Shown here piece by piece: positions 63,468-64,000 of a stretch of DNA of 64,000 nt. Below the pieces are notes generated by a model that worked only from the letters and a program-made list of their open reading frames with translations, was not told where the DNA came from and did not search any database. A program made the translations under genes and the position numbers. The stretch is from Acidobacteriota bacterium (GTDB lineage: Bacteria > Acidobacteriota > Thermoanaerobaculia > Multivoradales > Multivoraceae): contig JAPPCR010000006.1 of the NCBI GenBank assembly GCA_028875725.1, positions 627,786 to 691,785 of the forward strand. Direction: 5' to 3'. Every line of letters starts with the position of its first letter. Position 1 is the stretch's first letter.

Positions 63468-64000
63468 CTACATCAGGTCGGAGAAGTGGACCGGCTTCGG
63501 GAAGTCGGCCGAAGCGGCGCGGATCCTCTCGCCGATCGCGGCCACGTCCCACGGTCCCTGGTCGTTCGGTCGGCTGGCGATCTCGAGCGACTGCCAGGCC
63601 AGCAGCGACACCTTGTTGCCGCCGACGGCGAAGATGCGGCCGGTGATGTCGGCGGCGTCGTCGCTGCAGAGCCAGACGACGGCCGGCGACACTTTCTCGG
63701 GCGCCAGCGGTTCGGCCGTCGTCTCCGGCATGATGTCTTCCGTCAGACGCGACCAGGCGGCGGGAGCGAGGAGGTTCACCGTCACGCCGTACTTCGCGCC
63801 TTCCAGCGCGAGGCAGCGCATGAAGCCGGCCATCCCGGCCTTCGCGGCGCCGTAGTTCGTCTGGCCGAAGTTGCCGAGCAGGCCGGAGGTCGAACTCGTC
63901 ATGATGATCCGGCCGCCGGACTCCTGCTCGATCATCCGGTCGTAGGCGGCCTTGGTCACGAGGTAGGTGCCGCGCAGGTGCACGTCGAGGACGATGTCCC
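63468..64000 (-). CDS. SDR-family dehydrogenase (N-terminus beyond window)
   Basis: Short-chain dehydrogenase that runs off the right edge. The visible C-terminal about 177 residues show VHLRGTYLVTKAAYDRMIEQ, the Ser of SSTSGLLGNFGQ, catalytic Tyr and Lys in NYGAAKAGMAGF, and SPAVVWLCSDDAADITGRIF. Such proteins include 3-hydroxyacyl-CoA dehydrogenases of the peroxisomal multifunctional type. The N-terminal cofactor motif is outside the window. It is separated from the reductase by 177 bp holding the reductase promoter. Confidence 0.88.
   Translation of the reverse strand, partial: DIVLDVHLRGTYLVTKAAYDRMIEQESGGRIIMTSSTSGLLGNFGQTNYGAAKAGMAGFMRCLALEGAKYGVTVNLLAPAAWSRLTEDIMPETTAEPLAPEKVSPAVVWLCSDDAADITGRIFAVGGNKVSLLAWQSLEIASRPNDQGPWDVAAIGERIRAASADFPKPVHFSDLM

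Overview
The window is a high-GC (roughly two-thirds G+C or more), gene-dense piece of a Gram-negative-type bacterial chromosome. Lipoproteins, a Tat/GMC oxidoreductase pair, M16 and TPR exported proteins, paralogous PQQ-propeller proteins and an F420-type LLM oxidoreductase fit an Acidobacteriota-like heterotroph. That placement is inference: no rRNA, tRNA or other phylogenetic marker is present. No CRISPR array, phage or complete transposon was seen. Four-base start/stop overlaps are used throughout; I count thirteen, with ATG, GTG, TTG and apparently CTG starts.

Layout. 1-2.4 kb (minus): thiolase-like protein coupled to a peptide-ABC solute-binding lipoprotein that runs off the left edge. 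2.6-5.9 kb (plus): OLD-like ATPase/TOPRIM protein coupled to a sulfatase. 5.9-11.1 kb: enoyl-CoA hydratase (minus), then a gamma-glutamyltransferase-like gene coupled to modABC molybdate uptake. 11.3-20.3 kb: M16 protease, acetoacetate-CoA ligase, DoxX-like protein, two tandem PQQ-propeller paralogues, HDAC-family deacetylase. 20.3-24.2 kb is the clearest accessory stretch: an HPF-like gene, a 177-bp element with perfect 35-bp inverted termini, two adjacent HNH endonucleases, a decayed fragment of an LLM oxidoreductase gene, and a lower-GC TPR gene.

24.2-33.6 kb: intact LLM oxidoreductase, PatB-type aminotransferase, TPR protein, exported metallopeptidase, MBL hydrolase, and a GMC dehydrogenase with its Tat-exported small subunit. 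33.6-42.5 kb (minus): an acyl-CoA ligase cluster (hotdog-like protein, ligase, GNAT), and a six-gene sugar-type operon (propeller/helical exported protein, sugar isomerase/epimerase, SSS symporter, three small or unknown proteins).

42.6-54.4 kb (mostly plus): acetyltransferase, DHFR-like reductase, then the most notable locus, a UGSC-family selenoprotein with an in-frame UGA and an adjacent SECIS-type hairpin. It is coupled to a sialidase-like protein and an SSS symporter. Acyl-CoA synthetase, SMUG-type glycosylase, serine hydrolase, SMP-30 lactonase and a third SSS symporter follow. 54.4-64 kb: amidase, epoxide hydrolase, outer-membrane barrel, SDR, MBL lipoprotein, DUF4202 protein, a siroheme nitrite/sulfite reductase operon with a palindromic operator candidate, and an SDR that runs off the right edge.
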